Source: Antilocapra americana
Taxonomy: Eukaryota; Chordata; Mammalia; Artiodactyla; Antilocapridae
NCBI GenBank assembly: GCA_007570785.1
Contig: ML664199.1
Span: forward strand, 15,681,018 to 15,745,017
DNA length: 64,000 nt
Reading direction: 5' to 3'
Position numbers and translations under genes: made by a program. Positions 44,398-57,460 of this stretch are shown here, piece by piece (the first letter of the stretch is position 1; every line of letters starts with the position of its first letter). Below the pieces are notes generated by a model. That model had not been told where the DNA came from and searched no databases. It saw nothing but the letters and a program-made list of their open reading frames with translations.

Positions 44398-45862
44398 ATA
44401 TTTTTTAGGTCAGTAACCTTTGTAATGATTTTCACAATTTTTTCTATTCTAAGATGTACTAAAGATTTTTTTTCCTGGTCCTTTGTTACATTCTGGTTAC
44501 ATTGTTACTCAGAAACCTCTCTTTATTTTACCAAAAAATAGGATCCATGACGTCATAAATCACATTGTTCTATTTACTTAGTTAGCATAGTCTACTACCT
44601 CAGCAAATACAAAGTCTTGCTCTGGGGAATAAGCACTACAGCAATACCTAAGATCAAAGATTTCTCAAAGTACAGCCATTGTCAGTGGTGGTCTGTTTAC
44701 CATTTTCCCATATGTCACAAGGCTATTTCTGGCAGGAGCAAATCCTTTACAGCCTACTCTGAAAACCACCTAGAATATGACTCACATACTTCCTTTTGCA
44801 TGCACACAATTTCTGGGGCGAGCAAATCTCTTTAGCATCCCAGTCTTTTGAAGAAAGGCAATTGGCTTAGTTTCTATAATTTTCCTGATACATGATCCAA
44901 ATCTTTCAGTCATCAATAACAATCTCCTTTAGGGAGACAATGCACTTAGGTCACAATGGGCTTAGGACTTGTTTTCCAAATGAAACACGGCCTTCTTCTC
45001 TGGCTGAGTGTTAAGAACCCATCAGCCAGGGGCCTCAGTAGATTTAACCGTTTTGGGAATATGTCTCTGGGGCAGGGGATCATTTTTCTTTTTCTCTGGG
45101 CTCTCATGACCTTGTCATGGAAGCCCCTGCAACTCCAGCCATCAAGGAATGAAATAAAGTTAGCCACAACAAAAGCATATAAACAGGAAGGAGGGAAGGT
45201 TCTGATCCTGGAGAGAAACCACTTGGCAGTTTCTTCTTTAGTGTGACAAGACTTTGTTATCTGGCACTGATCCAGAACAGCTCCCAACACTGGCTTAATC
45301 TCCTTGTAGTCCAAGGGACTCTCAAGAGTCTTCTCCAATGCCAGAGTTCAAAAGCATAAGTTCTTTGGCTCTCAGCCTTCTTTATGGTCCAACTCTCACA
45401 TCCAAACATGACTCAAACATGACTACTGGAAAAACCATAGCTTTGACTATATGGACCTTTGTTGGCAAAGTAATGAATCTGCTTTTTAATATGCTGTCTA
45501 GGTTTGTCATAGCTTTTCTTCCAAGGAGCAAGTGTCTTTTAATTTCATGACTGCAGTCACCATCTGCAGTGATTTTGGAGCTCAAGAAAATAAAGTCTGT
45601 CACTGTTACATGATTTCCCCATCTATTTGCCATGAAGTGATTGGACCCAATGCCATGATCTTGGTTTATTGAATGTTGAGTTTTAAGCCAGCTTTTCCAC
45701 TTTTCTCCATTCAGTTTCATCAAGAGGCTGTTTAGTTCCTCTTCACTTACTGCCATAAGGGTGGTGTCATCTGTATATCTGACGTTATGGATATTTTTCT
45801 TAGCAGTCTTGATTCCAGCTTGTGTTTCATCCAGCCCAGCATTTCTCATGATGTACTCTGCA

Positions 45863-46285
45863 TGTCAGGGAACATTTGGCAGGAGGCTTCCTGTGTGCTG
45901 TGTCCTGATGTCTCTTACTAATCCTTGAATATTCAGAGATGAGTGGAGAGGCATACCTCTCCCGGGGACAAAAGAAATGCATACATTCTTAAAGCAAAAG
46001 TAACTAATTATGGCCTTCCTCCCTTTCTGTTATGGAAAGTGAGTTTTACAACCCCCTCTCTTGGAGATGGATTCTAGCCTTATGTTTCCTGAATGTGTTG
46101 TAAGATTCTTGGTCCTAAAACAGGACATGTATACTGACATTACATTGAATAAATGCCTTTGCTCCATCAGTCTTGGTTCCCATGTATCTATTCATTTCTC
46201 TCTCTCTCTTTCCTTTCTCTCTTCCTTTATTTTCTTATCATTGACTCTGTACCCCCAAGCCCCAGCCCATTAAAGGGCCATAACA
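45863..46285 (+). repeat. Second class II-like solo LTR, 423 bp, in the same BovB
   Basis: TG at 45,863 to CA at 46,285, flanked by CTCTGCA (45,856-45,862 and 46,286-46,292). This reads as 7 bp, where 6 is usual for this class. U3 is about 285 bp. R-U5 contains AATAAA, then 'gcctttgctccatcagtcttggttcc', a wording typical of class II LTRs, and a CT-rich tail. Its sequence is unrelated to the 1,070-bp LTR. It is in the opposite orientation to that LTR and to the BovB. Confidence 0.88.
46148..46153 (+). promoter_or_regulatory. AATAAA of the 423-bp LTR
   Basis: Perfect hexamer at the expected R position. No convincing TATA box; 'atgtatactg' at about 46,126 is the only candidate. Confidence 0.7.
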
Positions 46286-47435
46286 CTCTGCATATAAGTT
46301 AAATAAGCAAGGTGACAATATACTGCCTTGAACTACTCCTTTCCCCAATTTTTAATCATGTTGTTCCCTGTCTTGTTCTAATTCTTGCTTTCTGACCTGC
46401 CTACAGGTTTCTCAGGAGGCAGGTAATGTGGTCTGGTATTCCCATCCTTTGAAGAATTTTCCACCATATGTTATGATCCACACAGTCAAAGGCTTTAGCA
46501 TAGTCAATGAAGCAGAAGTAGGTTTTTCTGGAATTCTCTTGCTTTTTCTATGATCCAGTAGATGTTGACAATTTGATCTCTGGTTCCTCTGTCTTTTCTA
46601 AATCCAGCTTGAACATCTTGGAAGTTCTTGGTTCATGTAGTTGAAGCCCAGATTGGAGAATTTTGAGCCTTACTTTGCTAGCATGTGAGATGAGTACAAT
46701 TGTACAATAGTTTGAACATTCTTTGGCATTGCCTTTCTTTGGGATCGGAATGAAAACTGACCTTTTCCAGTCCTGTGGCCACTACTGAGTTTTTCAAATT
46801 TGCTGGCATATTGAGTGCAGCACTATAAAATAGCATCATCTTTTAGGATTTGAAATAGCTCATCTGGAATCCCATAATCTCCACTAACTTTGTTTGTACT
46901 GATGCTTTTAAGGCCCACTTGACTTTGCAGTCCAGGATATCTGGTTCTAAGTGAGTGATCACACAATCAGGGTTATCTGGGTCATTATGATCTCTTTTGT
47001 ATAGTTCTCCTGTGTATTCATGCCACCTTTTATTAATATCTTCTGCTCTGTTAGGTTCATAATGTCTCTGTTCTTTATTATCCATCTTTGCATGAAATGT
47101 GCTCTTGGTACCTCTGATTTTCTAGAAGAGATCTCTACTCTTTCCCATTCTATTGTTTTCCTCTGTTTCTTTGCACTGATCACTTCCAATTTACCTTGAT
47201 TCATGAGTCTAACATTCCAGGTTCCTATGCAATATTGTTCTTTACAACATCAGATGTTACTTTTACTGCCAGACACATCCACACCTGGGTGTTGTTGCCA
47301 CTTTGCCTCAGCCACTTCATCCCTTCTGGAGCTATTTCTCTGCTCTTCTCCAGTAGCATATTGGGCACCTACCAACTTGGGCAGTCATCTTTCAGGGTCA
47401 TATCTTTTTGTCTTTTCATACTATTTATGAGGTTG

Positions 47436-48827
47436 TATGTATTTAATTGAATGATACTCCTAAGCACATGGCATACAAAAAACACTCAGTGAATGGTAGA
47501 GCATGTACATTTGTTGTGACTAGAAGATGAAAAGAAGTGACCTGAGGCAGATAGAGAGTGGAGCACAAAAAAGTCCATCTACTCACAATAACTATAAAAT
47601 CAGGAAGATGTGTAGCAACCAGAACCAGAGGAAATATGAGCAACGGGTCATATTGGTGTCATATCATGAAGAACTAATAGGACCTGTGATAGGAAGTCTC
47701 AGGTTTATGATCACCTCTTAAATTATCCCTTGAGAGGAAGAAAGTTGAGGCAGGTCTGTGAAAATAGAAACCCACATCTGAAATCCTACTTGACGAGTCT
47801 CTCCAAGACCCAATAACTCCCACCTCTTGGTATTCATACTGTGTAATCTCTCAATTGTGGGCTGGGCCTCATGATTGCATCTAATGTATAAAATATTGTA
47901 AAAGTGATAGAATGTCACAAAATGACGTTGCAAAAGTCTGAAATTTGTCTTGCTAGTATTCTCTCTGGCCCTTTTATTTTGCTTGCCCTGATGAAGCCAG
48001 ATGCCATTTTGTGAGCTTCCTTATGGACTTGCTTTATGATCACAAGTCCAACCTGTCATATATGATAAAGTTGCTTCAAATTTGGAGTGAATAAAATATC
48101 ATATTGCTATTAGAATCTTATTTTGTAGAGCATATGTTAAAAAGCAATGTAAAAGTAAAGGGTAGAGTACCATTTGTATCTCTAAATTCTGACTTATCAT
48201 ACCTGTTCCCATGGGTTGTTGTAAGCACTTAATAAGCTAATACATATACAGGTGCTTGATATGGGACACTAACTTTTTTTTTTTTTAAGTTCATGGTGTT
48301 CAGATTTTTAAAAGTAATATTTTACCAGAAGTTGGAAGAATTTTTGTGATTAAAATCAAATCTAGTTCTCTTGTCTCTTCCACATTTTGCCTTGACAGGC
48401 TGCAAGATAAACCAATCTATATTTATAGTATATCAAACTAGATAGAAAAATAAGCTACACTAAGCAGGAAAAAGTTTCCAATTTAAACTTCCATTAAAAG
48501 GATAAAATATCCAAAAATTCTTGTCAATTATGGATATTTATTTCCTTTTTTATTATGTTTTTCCTATGTTGAATTAAATTTTGGGGGATACAAGAAAAAA
48601 TGAAAATAAATATTTAAAAAGATGGTTTATATTAACTACCATTTTGACCCTTTAGGAAGTCAAAGTTTATTTGGTAAGAAAAGGAGAAAACTCAGCATTG
48701 TCCCTGAAATGTATACCAGAGATCAGTGAAGAATAAGACTTATCGTATGAAGAATTATGAACTGGAAGCAAATCACAGAGAGAGTATCTCTCCCCTTATT
48801 TGGAGGCTAAATGTAGCCAACTTGTTT
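47436..48827. other. Non-repeat DNA, no gene seen
   Basis: T11-type run at about 48,276. No recognised feature. Confidence 0.5.
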
Positions 48828-49170
48828 CATTGAATAAATATTAATTCAAAGTCATACCAACACTATTCTAGGGGCTTAGGTTACATCACTAAATAAAATG
48901 AAGACTCTTGCCCTCATAGCACTTACACGTGTGAATGCTAAGCCACTTCAGTCATGTCCAGCTCTTTATAACCCCATGGACTGTAGCTGCCAGCCTCCTC
49001 CGTCCATGGGATTCTTCAGGCAAGAATACTGGAATGGGTTGCCATACCCTCTTCAGTACTTGCATAGCAGACAATAAACATTCAATATAATAAATAGCAA
49101 TTCATAGAGTATCAGAAGCAGTGTGAGAGTATAGCAGGTAATCTGGGCATATCTGGTGTTTCCCCAAAGT
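48828..49170 (-). mobile_element. L2 fragment (antisense), split by a SINE
   Basis: 'attctaggggcttaggttacatcac', 'cttgccctcatagcacttac' then, after the SINE, 'agacaataaacattcaatataataaatag' follow antisense L2. Confidence 0.7.
48929..49056 (-). mobile_element. Bov-A type SINE (antisense), nested in L2
   Basis: Single unit with the 'gactgtagctgccagcctcctccgtccatggg' body. Possible target duplication 'acttaca' (48,921) and 'acttgca' (about 49,058), one mismatch. Confidence 0.88.
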
Positions 49171-52100
49171 TTGTTTTTTTTTTTTTTTTTCCTTTTAAGC
49201 ATTTAGGGCTACTGACAGGACTATCACTTGCAATACTCCTAGTCTCCTATGGTGGTAGTGTGGTGTTAGAAATTAAATCCTCAGGAACTACTCTCATAGA
49301 CTCAGGATATAGGAACTTTAGAGGTATAATAAAATCACTATAGAAATGAATTCTTTGAAAATTTTTGGACATAAAATAATAGTAGTCAAATTATCTAGAG
49401 GTAGTACACCTCCGGGGAAACTGAGTTAGTCTATGCAAAATCACATTACAATTTTAAAACATATTTATGTTAATATACTATTTTATGATGATGAAATCCC
49501 TCCTCACAATTGGGAATTCAAACAGACATCAAAATAAGATTGACAACAGCAAAACTGCTTGTTAAACCAATAGGTTCTGAAATAGTAAATGACCTCTATA
49601 GTCTACTTCCATTAGCCACATACATCTAAAGGTTAGTCTGGGCTTTTCATCCAGGAATCCTAGATACACATTAACCTTTTCTAAACCAAACATTTATCAG
49701 TCAGCATTTTGTTACACAAGATAATTTATTCTAGATAAAGTATAAAATTTATTAGAATTTGATATTTTACAGAATATCTATGACAGCCAAGTACCAAGCT
49801 TAGATGCTATATAGCTTAAAGCAGGAGAAATGCCTATCCTACCACAAAACTATTTCAGTAGAAATATCCTTGCTTTTTTCCACTAGTTAGTTGAATCTAT
49901 AAACACAGAAATCAGAAACTAACCCTTTCCTATTGCTGGTTCGGCAAACCCAACAATTCCATGAGGCCATGTTTGCCAGAATTCCTCAGTCACAAGCTGT
50001 TTACTTTTGCCTTTATTTTCCTAAAAATGAGTCTGCTTGATGAAAGCTGATCAAATGTCTACACCTCATGTTGAGGAAGACTTGGAATATTCACTAGTGC
50101 TTCTACCAAGGGAAGGCTAGCTTCATGATATTGGAAAACCACCAGAATGGGGCAAGGATATTTAAAAGATTTAGGGCTGCCATAAATGAGAGGTGTGTCC
50201 TGAGAACCACGTTCACATTTTTCTCTGCCGTGATTTTGTTTCTGTTAGCCCTTACTTCTCAAAAGACCCAATTTGTGTCTGTGAAAAAGCCTAATTGTGT
50301 TATTTAAAAAGGTAGCTGTTTCAGCTCTTCTCAGGGTAATGACATGAAGACCAAAGTATATTGGCCTTATCACTTATTTTATATATATGTATATACAGGC
50401 AAATATTTGTTGGTTATATTTACAATTAGAGAAGTTTCATGAAGGTCTCTATTAAAGGTGTTTCTTAAGTTTTATGTCTTTTAAGAAATCTTTTCAAGTA
50501 GAGCACATTACTGCTGTTGGATGTCCTAATTGGTCTTGAATAGTACTTAGACAGATGCTATTAATGAAGCTTTCATGCTCATTTTGTCACATGTATATAG
50601 ATTGTTTTGAAAGTCTCAAATTTCTTAGGAAGATGCTTAATTTAGCTCTACGTAAGTACATGGAGGTTCTTATATTGTGAAATATAGAAAGACATAAGAT
50701 AAATGAGTAGCACGAGATAGTTCAGTCCAGGAAGTGAAGGATATCTTTTCTGGGAGCAATAGGGTCATATTTGGATTTTTTGTTATAATGATTATTCCCA
50801 CTCCAGCAACAGAGGGCTGTAACTCTACAGTTTTGATAACAGTAAATGGCTAAGATGAAGCTGGGCTCTTCCTCCTTAGTCTAATAGCTAACTGCAAAGT
50901 GGGAAAATGAAAAATCCATCTCTTTTTTTTTTCCCTTAAAGCTATTTTCAGCGAGCCATCCTATATAGAGCATGCTGGAAGGATAGCATTATGTTCACAA
51001 TATAAATTACCATACTTTTCAAGTCAGTGGACACTTATCTTATGCAGATGTGAAGAGGTAATTGGAGTCCAAAGTGTCAAATACAATTTAAGGTTATTGA
51101 GGCATTTTGAAGAGGTTGGGCTGGATTTTGTACTACGTGTATGATAACATTCTCTATAGTCTCAAATCTTTTGTGTAGTTTGCTTTTAGAATTTAACATG
51201 CTAGAGTTAGAAAATTTGGAAGTTATTTATTCCCTGTCAGATATCCAAAGATGGTATTTCTGTGACTCCCAGGGAAATTGATATCAATAAACAGGAACTG
51301 TGTTAGTGTCATTTCGATTATTTTCAGTTTCAGGGTAAAAAAAAAAAAAATGACAATCTCTGCTGTTGATATTTCTTCTCAAATGTTAGGATTTGGGCTT
51401 TTAAACCTGGGGCTGGACAGCTCTGATGGAAAAGACAGGGTTTCAACCATGAATCCAGGTCTTCTAACCCCTCAATTTATGAACTGAGTTGTACATTCAT
51501 GAGAGCCAAATCATCAGCATTTCTTTAATAGCTATTTCATAGGTATAGAGGATTCCCTTTTTCAAGGGGATCAAAGAATGTATTAATTTGCTATTTTTTT
51601 TAACTCTAAGCAGTATTCTGAGAGAGAGAAAGATCATAGTTAGTGAATTTCTTTAAGTTTCCTTCTGTCTATTTCTAAATGTACCTGAGTCAGTTTCCTT
51701 CCCTATATTGTTGCCTTTTATCTCAGTGAAAAAGGGAAAAGGAACAATGTGAATGCATGGACTGTGTACATATATAATCTCCACTTGATTCCAAGTTCGA
51801 CATGAGATGAACCCAATAATATTTTTTTCTATCATAATTGTGATACATGATCATTGGAGAGAATTTAAGGAACACAGAAATTAAATTTAAAAAACAAAAC
51901 AATTTTCTCTGAAACCCAGTACCTACCTGTGCTCTCGACACAAATGCTCACCATTATTCTGGGATGTTAATTATTCTCTTTATTGTTGTCTGTTGTTTTC
52001 TTCACTCTCCTTTCCCCATAGTTTATGGTTGTTCTTAAATCTCCCCAATACTAGTAGCATGTTTTTGTTTTTTACTTATTTTCATTTCTTTTATGTTAAT

Positions 52101-53100
52101 TTTGGATTTCTCCTCCTTTCCCTTTATTACCAAACTTGTTATGCACACTTGTCATTATTCAAGGCTCCTGACTCATGTCTCAGTATGTTTTCAACCTCAG
52201 TGAAAAAGCCTGCATCTCTGAAGATCTCCCTGAGTAGCAGATCAACTCCAATACCTATCAATAGCTGAACTTTATTTATGAAAGAAAAAGAACCTATTAT
52301 TTGTTACTATTACTGACAAGTGTACAGTTTGCAGAAAAATGCACTCCCAAGTGATACATTTACCTTCCTTTGTTCATTTCCTTTCACCACTAAATATGTG
52401 CCTCATATTTACTCTATTTTTCTTATAATGATAACTTCATCATCCAAAGACTAGCCTAAACATTTAGCCACTAGGATTTTATTCTTTTACTTTAACCTGA
52501 ACAACAATTTGATCCTCAGATGTATTTAGTCTTCCTCTGCTTTTGCTCCTATTGTCACTTGTAAACTTGCAAGTGACTTGTACAATTTCACTCATTTTCT
52601 GGCTGGTGTTCTACCCTCAGTGTTCTCCCTACACCCAAACCATGTTCTTTTCCAGTGATTCTCAAACTTTTTGTCCACGCACAAATGGATTATGCTCAGA
52701 TGAGAAATGAGTCTCATATTTTTTGTTACTACTAACAAAGCTGAAAATTTTTTGAATGATTTATATGCTTTATATAATAAAGATGCTAGAATAATTCTTT
52801 AATATTGTTTTTCTTAAGCAATATTCATTCTAATTTTTTTGAGAGCTAGAGAAAGGAGTTATATTTAGCAAGCATGGTGGTAACTGTTTTAGATATTCCC
52901 AAGGTTTTTTCTTTTTTTTCCTTTCAGGTAAACTTCTCCCTTGTGTATCAGAGCAAACAGCAACAACAAAAAAACTTTGAATGACCCCTTTCCTCTGTAT
53001 ATGTTTATTTTCCCTTACTCTGTAACTCTACTTATACCCCTTGTCCAGTCTCTTAACATCTTGAACTACTCATCTTTCCACCAGAACAAGCATTCTTTCA
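49171..53100. other. Long mostly non-repeat stretch, no gene seen
   Basis: T16-type run at about 49,175-49,191. 52,650-52,800 weakly resembles an old DNA-transposon end ('gtgattctcaaactttttgtcc'). No supported exon. Confidence 0.45.
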
Positions 53101-53114
53101 TGTTTCCATGCTTT

Positions 53115-53318
53115 CCCAGTGGCTGAGCTGATAAAGAATCTGCCTACAATGCAGGAGACCTGGGTTCCATCCCTGGGTTGGGAAGATCCCCTGGAGAAGG
53201 AAATGGCAACCCACTCCAGTATTCTTGCCTGAAGAATTCCATGGACAGAGGAGCCTGGAGGGCTACAGTCCATGGGGTCACAAAGAGTTGGACACGACTG
53301 AGTGATTAACACTTTCAC
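53115..53318 (+). mobile_element. Bov-tA SINE
   Basis: Complete Bov-tA from the tRNA-like start to 'gacacgactgagtgattaacac'. The edges show a near-perfect duplication of 'catgcttt' type (ending 53,114 and 53,329). Confidence 0.93.
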
Positions 53319-53762
53319 TTTCATGCTTTGAACATCATGTTCTATTGAGGTATTTATCATCATACGCTGTACCCAATAATCCATCTGCAGACAAGTTCAC
53401 TTAAAGCAGAGTATTTTAAGTAACATTTCTGTCAATTAAGAGATCCTTGGGTCCAGTAGAAATTGTTCTGATTCTTTTATGTGACGATCAGTCAGACAAG
53501 ACCCCAAGAGAAGATCAAGGAGACATTCAGTAAGAAAATAAAGTATGATACTCACAGATCATCCCAGAGACTGGAGGCACATAAGAAAGACACCAAGGTG
53601 GTCAAGAGACAGAAGGGGCAGGATTTAGGGGGAACTAAGGCCATAGCCTTTATTTGGGTTTATGCAGAAAAGGTGAGATAAACTAGAGTAAGCAGTTTAG
53701 GATTAGCTAGCATGAATAGTTTCAGTAAGTTCTAGGCTGTCAGAGGTAGTCCATATTTGCCA
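53319..53762. other. Non-repeat DNA, no gene seen
   Basis: A 66-codon frame at 53,481-53,681 has no known domain. Confidence 0.5.
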
Positions 53763-53979
53763 GGGCTTCCCTGGTGGCACAGTGGTAAATAAGCTACCTG
53801 CCAATGCAGGAGACACAGTTTGATCTCTGGGTGAGAAGGATCCCTTGGAGAAGGAGATGGCAACCCACTCCAGTATTCTTGCCTGGGAAATGCCATGGAC
53901 AGAGGATCCTGGTGGGCTACAGTCCATGTGTTTGCAAAAGAGTCTGATATGACTGAGGGACCAAACCACCACCACCACC
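53763..53979 (+). mobile_element. Bov-tA SINE with (CCA)n tail
   Basis: From 'gggcttccctggtggcac' to 'gactgagggaccaaaccaccaccaccacc'. The CCA-repeat tail is the usual simple-repeat end of this SINE. Confidence 0.92.
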
Positions 53980-55640
53980 TGGCTCTGTGATGATTAAGGC
54001 AGAGAGAGGAATATTACCTCCTGGGTGTATCAGCCAGTCAAAAGAAGCGAGGCTCTGTAGTGGTTCGTTTGCTTAAGTAAAACATGTTCTAGATTGAGTC
54101 CTTTACTCCTCTCTAAGAACTGGCTACTCCCAGGAAGGGCAGTTTCTCCCAAGCAGAAAAGTCAAAATATCATAATCTACAAAAATCTAAACAACACCTA
54201 AATGAATTATCCTATGCAAATAATTAGAAAAATAAAATTGAAAGTTGGCACTAGTAGTAAAAGAGGGTCAACAGAATGTAGAATTTTTACAATGAAGTTT
54301 GGGAGAAGAATATAAAGACAGATTAGGAAAAATAAATGCTAGTTTAACTGTGTTTTTGTCAGTAAAATGAAAGCTAAGATGCTGGTAAAAGATGCTGATG
54401 CTTTGATGCTACATTTCTAGAATCATGTACTTTGTAGGAGGTGGTTTGAGTTAATAATTCTGCATATTATGGCTACAATGAAAATTGAACATTTAGATAG
54501 GAGAATAAGACCAAAAAGTTTCTTGACACTATTTTACATTTTTATTTCCTTTCAAGTGTAATAATGGATAGCAGTCCCTGGTTTCTTCCATGGAGAGAGT
54601 AATCGTGGGGAGAAAAAAAAGTCAATCCTATCATTGTTTGACTTACTCTGTACTTTGGAGCTTACCCAAGGGCCAGAAAGTTTGACCTCAATGAAAGGGG
54701 TGGGTGAGACCCAGAGAATAAGAAGCCTTATGGAATAAAAGGATCAAAGGAAGCAACAAATTTGGGCTATTCGGGATGGACAGACTACTTTGCACTATGA
54801 CTATACAATCTGAGTTTTAGAACCATTTTCAAGAAAAGAAGCAACTTTATTTTATAGACTCTATAAGTATATAGAGTGTTCTCTCTTAACCCTACACATC
54901 AAAGTGAGAGGTCTATTATTTGTGTCCAGAGAGTGTATGAGGAGCACAAAGTCTGGTACCAATGAATACACCACTTTCTACAGCTGCTGAAACATTTTAG
55001 GATTGGCCTATTGATTTATCGTCAGGGTGAATATAGGAGCTAGGGGAGGGATAGGACTGATGGCCCACAGGACAGAGGCTTTTAATTTATTGACAGAACA
55101 AGGAGAGTCCTCTGGCTACTCTCAAAGTAGTGCTTTAGAAATTAGATTTGTTTCTCTATCTTGGAGAACCTTGAATACAAGTGAGGATGCTCATTCCTCA
55201 AATCCTAGATCCAGGAAAGGCTGGAGTCAGGGATGGATCTGCCATTAAACAGTGCAGACGTCTATGCTGCTTTCCTAGCATTGAGATACATGTTTTCTCG
55301 TCAGTTGAGAGAAACGAATTTCTATTAGAATTCCAGTAAAATGAAATAGTCCTATTTTGGATATATTTCTAGTAAAAAGTTCATGATATATATCTATATC
55401 TATATGTAGATTAATGATTTCAAGAAGGGAGTGCAACTTGAATCTTTTAAATATTTGCACACTTCACAATTATATGTGTAATTATAAGGATTTTATCATA
55501 ATGAGCATTATTTTTATATCTTTGGCAATGAATGTAACTCTCTAGACCAATTAAAATTGACCATGTTAATATTCTCTATGGAATTTTTCTTTTCTGTAAC
55601 CATGTATGTTCTTTCCAATGTGAATGCCCCAAAGGTGAGA
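53980..55640. other. Non-repeat DNA, no gene seen
   Basis: (TATC)n-like run at 55,384-55,408. Nothing else recognised. Confidence 0.5.
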
Positions 55641-55644
55641 TGAT

Positions 55645-55880
55645 ATATATGCTGCAGGCCTTAGTGTTAGAATGCCAGGGTTTTAATTTTGATTTGAATA
55701 TTCTACTTAATAAGCAAGTTATGTGAGTCCTCTGCTTTAGTTTCCTCATTTGTAAAATGTAGCTAATAGTGTTACTTCTCTTAGAATTACTGAGAAAATT
55801 AAATGATCCAATATATACAATATGCTTAGAATAGTCCTTGGTACATAATACTCAACAAATATCCATTATGATTATTTCTT
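55645..55880 (+). mobile_element. MIR SINE
   Basis: 'tagtttcctcatttgtaaaatgtagctaatag' and 'gaaaattaaatgatcc...cttagaatagtccttggtacataatactcaacaaatatcc' give a near-complete sense MIR. Confidence 0.88.
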
Positions 55881-57318
55881 AAGAATTATTTCAGAAAATA
55901 CTTAAGTAAAATCAACTGGAGCAGAGTTCCATAGCAGACTGATTCAATAGCAGTAGAGGTAAGTCAATAAGACGGAAACTTGAATCTGAACCACATCCAT
56001 CCTAGAGCCAAAAAGGGTTAGTGAGAAGGTCAATTTCCCCAACAGTGGGGATGAAATTCCCAAAAGAACGCATGTTAGGTAGCTAAAAGACAAATTTCTC
56101 CTATATTTGGAATGCCAAAATTGCTATCTAACTTCTTGCTTTTATTTTAAGAATCAGCTTCTGTTTTATAATATTTTTAAACTGTCTGGTCATCTAGTCC
56201 ATTCTTATTACATGTCCTGGTTTTGAGGTGAGTATTTTGTATGAACATTGACTCAGACAACTGGCTCTTTCTTTTGACTCAAATAGTTTTTGTCTTATAC
56301 ATGTAAAATCAGTCCTCCACAGACCAGACAATCTGTTCATTCTAGCCTTCCAAGCTAGCCCTGTGCTACTATAATTGGTGTTTTGAAATAGCTCTGAGCA
56401 AGTGGACTTACAACATTGCAGTCTAGTATATTAATCAGGTATAAAAGTAGTTTTGTATTTCTATGGAAGGAAGAAGAAAAATATTCTGGCTAATCTTTAA
56501 TGTACTGAATTTTCACTTTATCATCTACATGTGGCATTTCTATTATTTGGAAAATGTTTCAGAAGGTGAAAGTGGCCAGAGAAGGAGAAAGAGAGGAGGA
56601 GGAGAGAGAGAGAAAATCTTAATTTTCTTAGAACATAGTAAGAATTGTCTTCTGCAACAAAGTATATCAATCTTTGAGGTAGAAAATAACCAGGTCCATT
56701 AAACCAACATGGATATTCACTTACAACTCTTGATTTATTTTGTGTTATGCTATGGACACATGTTTACTCCATTAGCTTCTACTTCCCATTAAAATTGAAA
56801 CACTCTATCACAACATCAATTTCCTTCGTACTATGTTTTTGACTTGTGCATAAAGGTAGATATTCCTTCATGAACTCATTTAAATTTATTGAAAATTTCT
56901 ATAAAGTTATGATTGCTTCAGTAACAATTTCCTGGGCCTATAATATATCTTTATATTTGTATGCTAGGATTTTGAAGATAGTATGGCTGTGTTATATTTT
57001 CCTGAATACTAGTAATTATTTAAGCCTTCTCGATGACCATTATATTAGTCGATTCTAGTGTTATTATGCATGCATTTAAAGAAAGATAGCAGAAAGGATC
57101 GTTTCTCAGAAGCATGATCATTTTGAAAGATTTTATTCTCTAAATATGGTTATAATAATATCTCCCACCTACACGCTCATCTGCAATATTACCTTGTCCT
57201 CTACCACCAAAAAATGGAGTTGATCTCTCTATCCCACTGAATCCAGTGGGCCCTGTAATTGCTTTGATCAATAGAAAAGGAAGTCAGAGCTAACTTAACC
57301 ATGAGATATGTCTAGGGC
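55881..57318. other. Non-repeat DNA, no gene seen
   Basis: A GA-rich run at 56,577-56,613 lies in a 79-codon frame of no known type. Confidence 0.5.
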
Positions 57319-57330
57319 CATGACACTTTT

Positions 57331-57448
57331 GTGTTAGTTACCCAGTCATATCCAACTCTTTACGACCCCATGGACTGTAGCCCACCAGGCTCCTCTGTCC
57401 AAGGGATTCTCCAGGCAAGAATACTGGAGTGGGTTGCCATTCTCTTCA
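57331..57448 (-). mobile_element. Bov-A type SINE (antisense)
   Basis: 118 bp with perfect 12-bp target duplications CATGACACTTTT (57,319-57,330 and 57,449-57,460). Confidence 0.94.
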
Positions 57449-57460
57449 CATGACACTTTT

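Larger units (their letters stand above)
44220..45289 (-). repeat. Class II-like (ERV2) solo LTR, 1,070 bp, in BovB
   Basis: Minus strand starts TGTTGGGAGC and ends ..CTCAGGCA, with a 6-bp target duplication CTGGCT (44,214-44,219 and 45,290-45,295), the size typical of betaretrovirus-like elements. A TATA box (44,388-44,397) and AATAAA (44,368-44,373) lie near the U5 side, leaving a U3 of about 890 bp and a short R-U5. Such a long U3 is unusual outside MMTV-like LTRs. U3 holds frames open on both strands (45,338-44,946 minus, 44,956-45,246 plus) that I do not recognise. Confidence 0.85.
43911..47435 (-). mobile_element. BovB LINE (antisense), hosting two solo LTRs
   Basis: About 2.0 kb of BovB in three blocks: 43,911-44,219 (3' UTR), 45,290-45,862 (C-terminal ORF; RT box at 45,766-45,777 reads YTDD) and 46,286-47,435 (RT N-terminal part, then linker, with a jump near 47,200 into endonuclease-region sequence). 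Removing the two LTRs and one copy of each duplication rejoins the blocks in register. The frame carries stops and small deletions. It is not active. It is the longest BovB in the window and older than both LTRs. Confidence 0.9.

Noticed and set aside
44946..45338. 130-codon minus-strand frame in the long LTR
   Set aside because: Crosses the LTR end into BovB and its target duplication, so the whole frame cannot be one ancestral gene. Only the U3 part is kept as a question.
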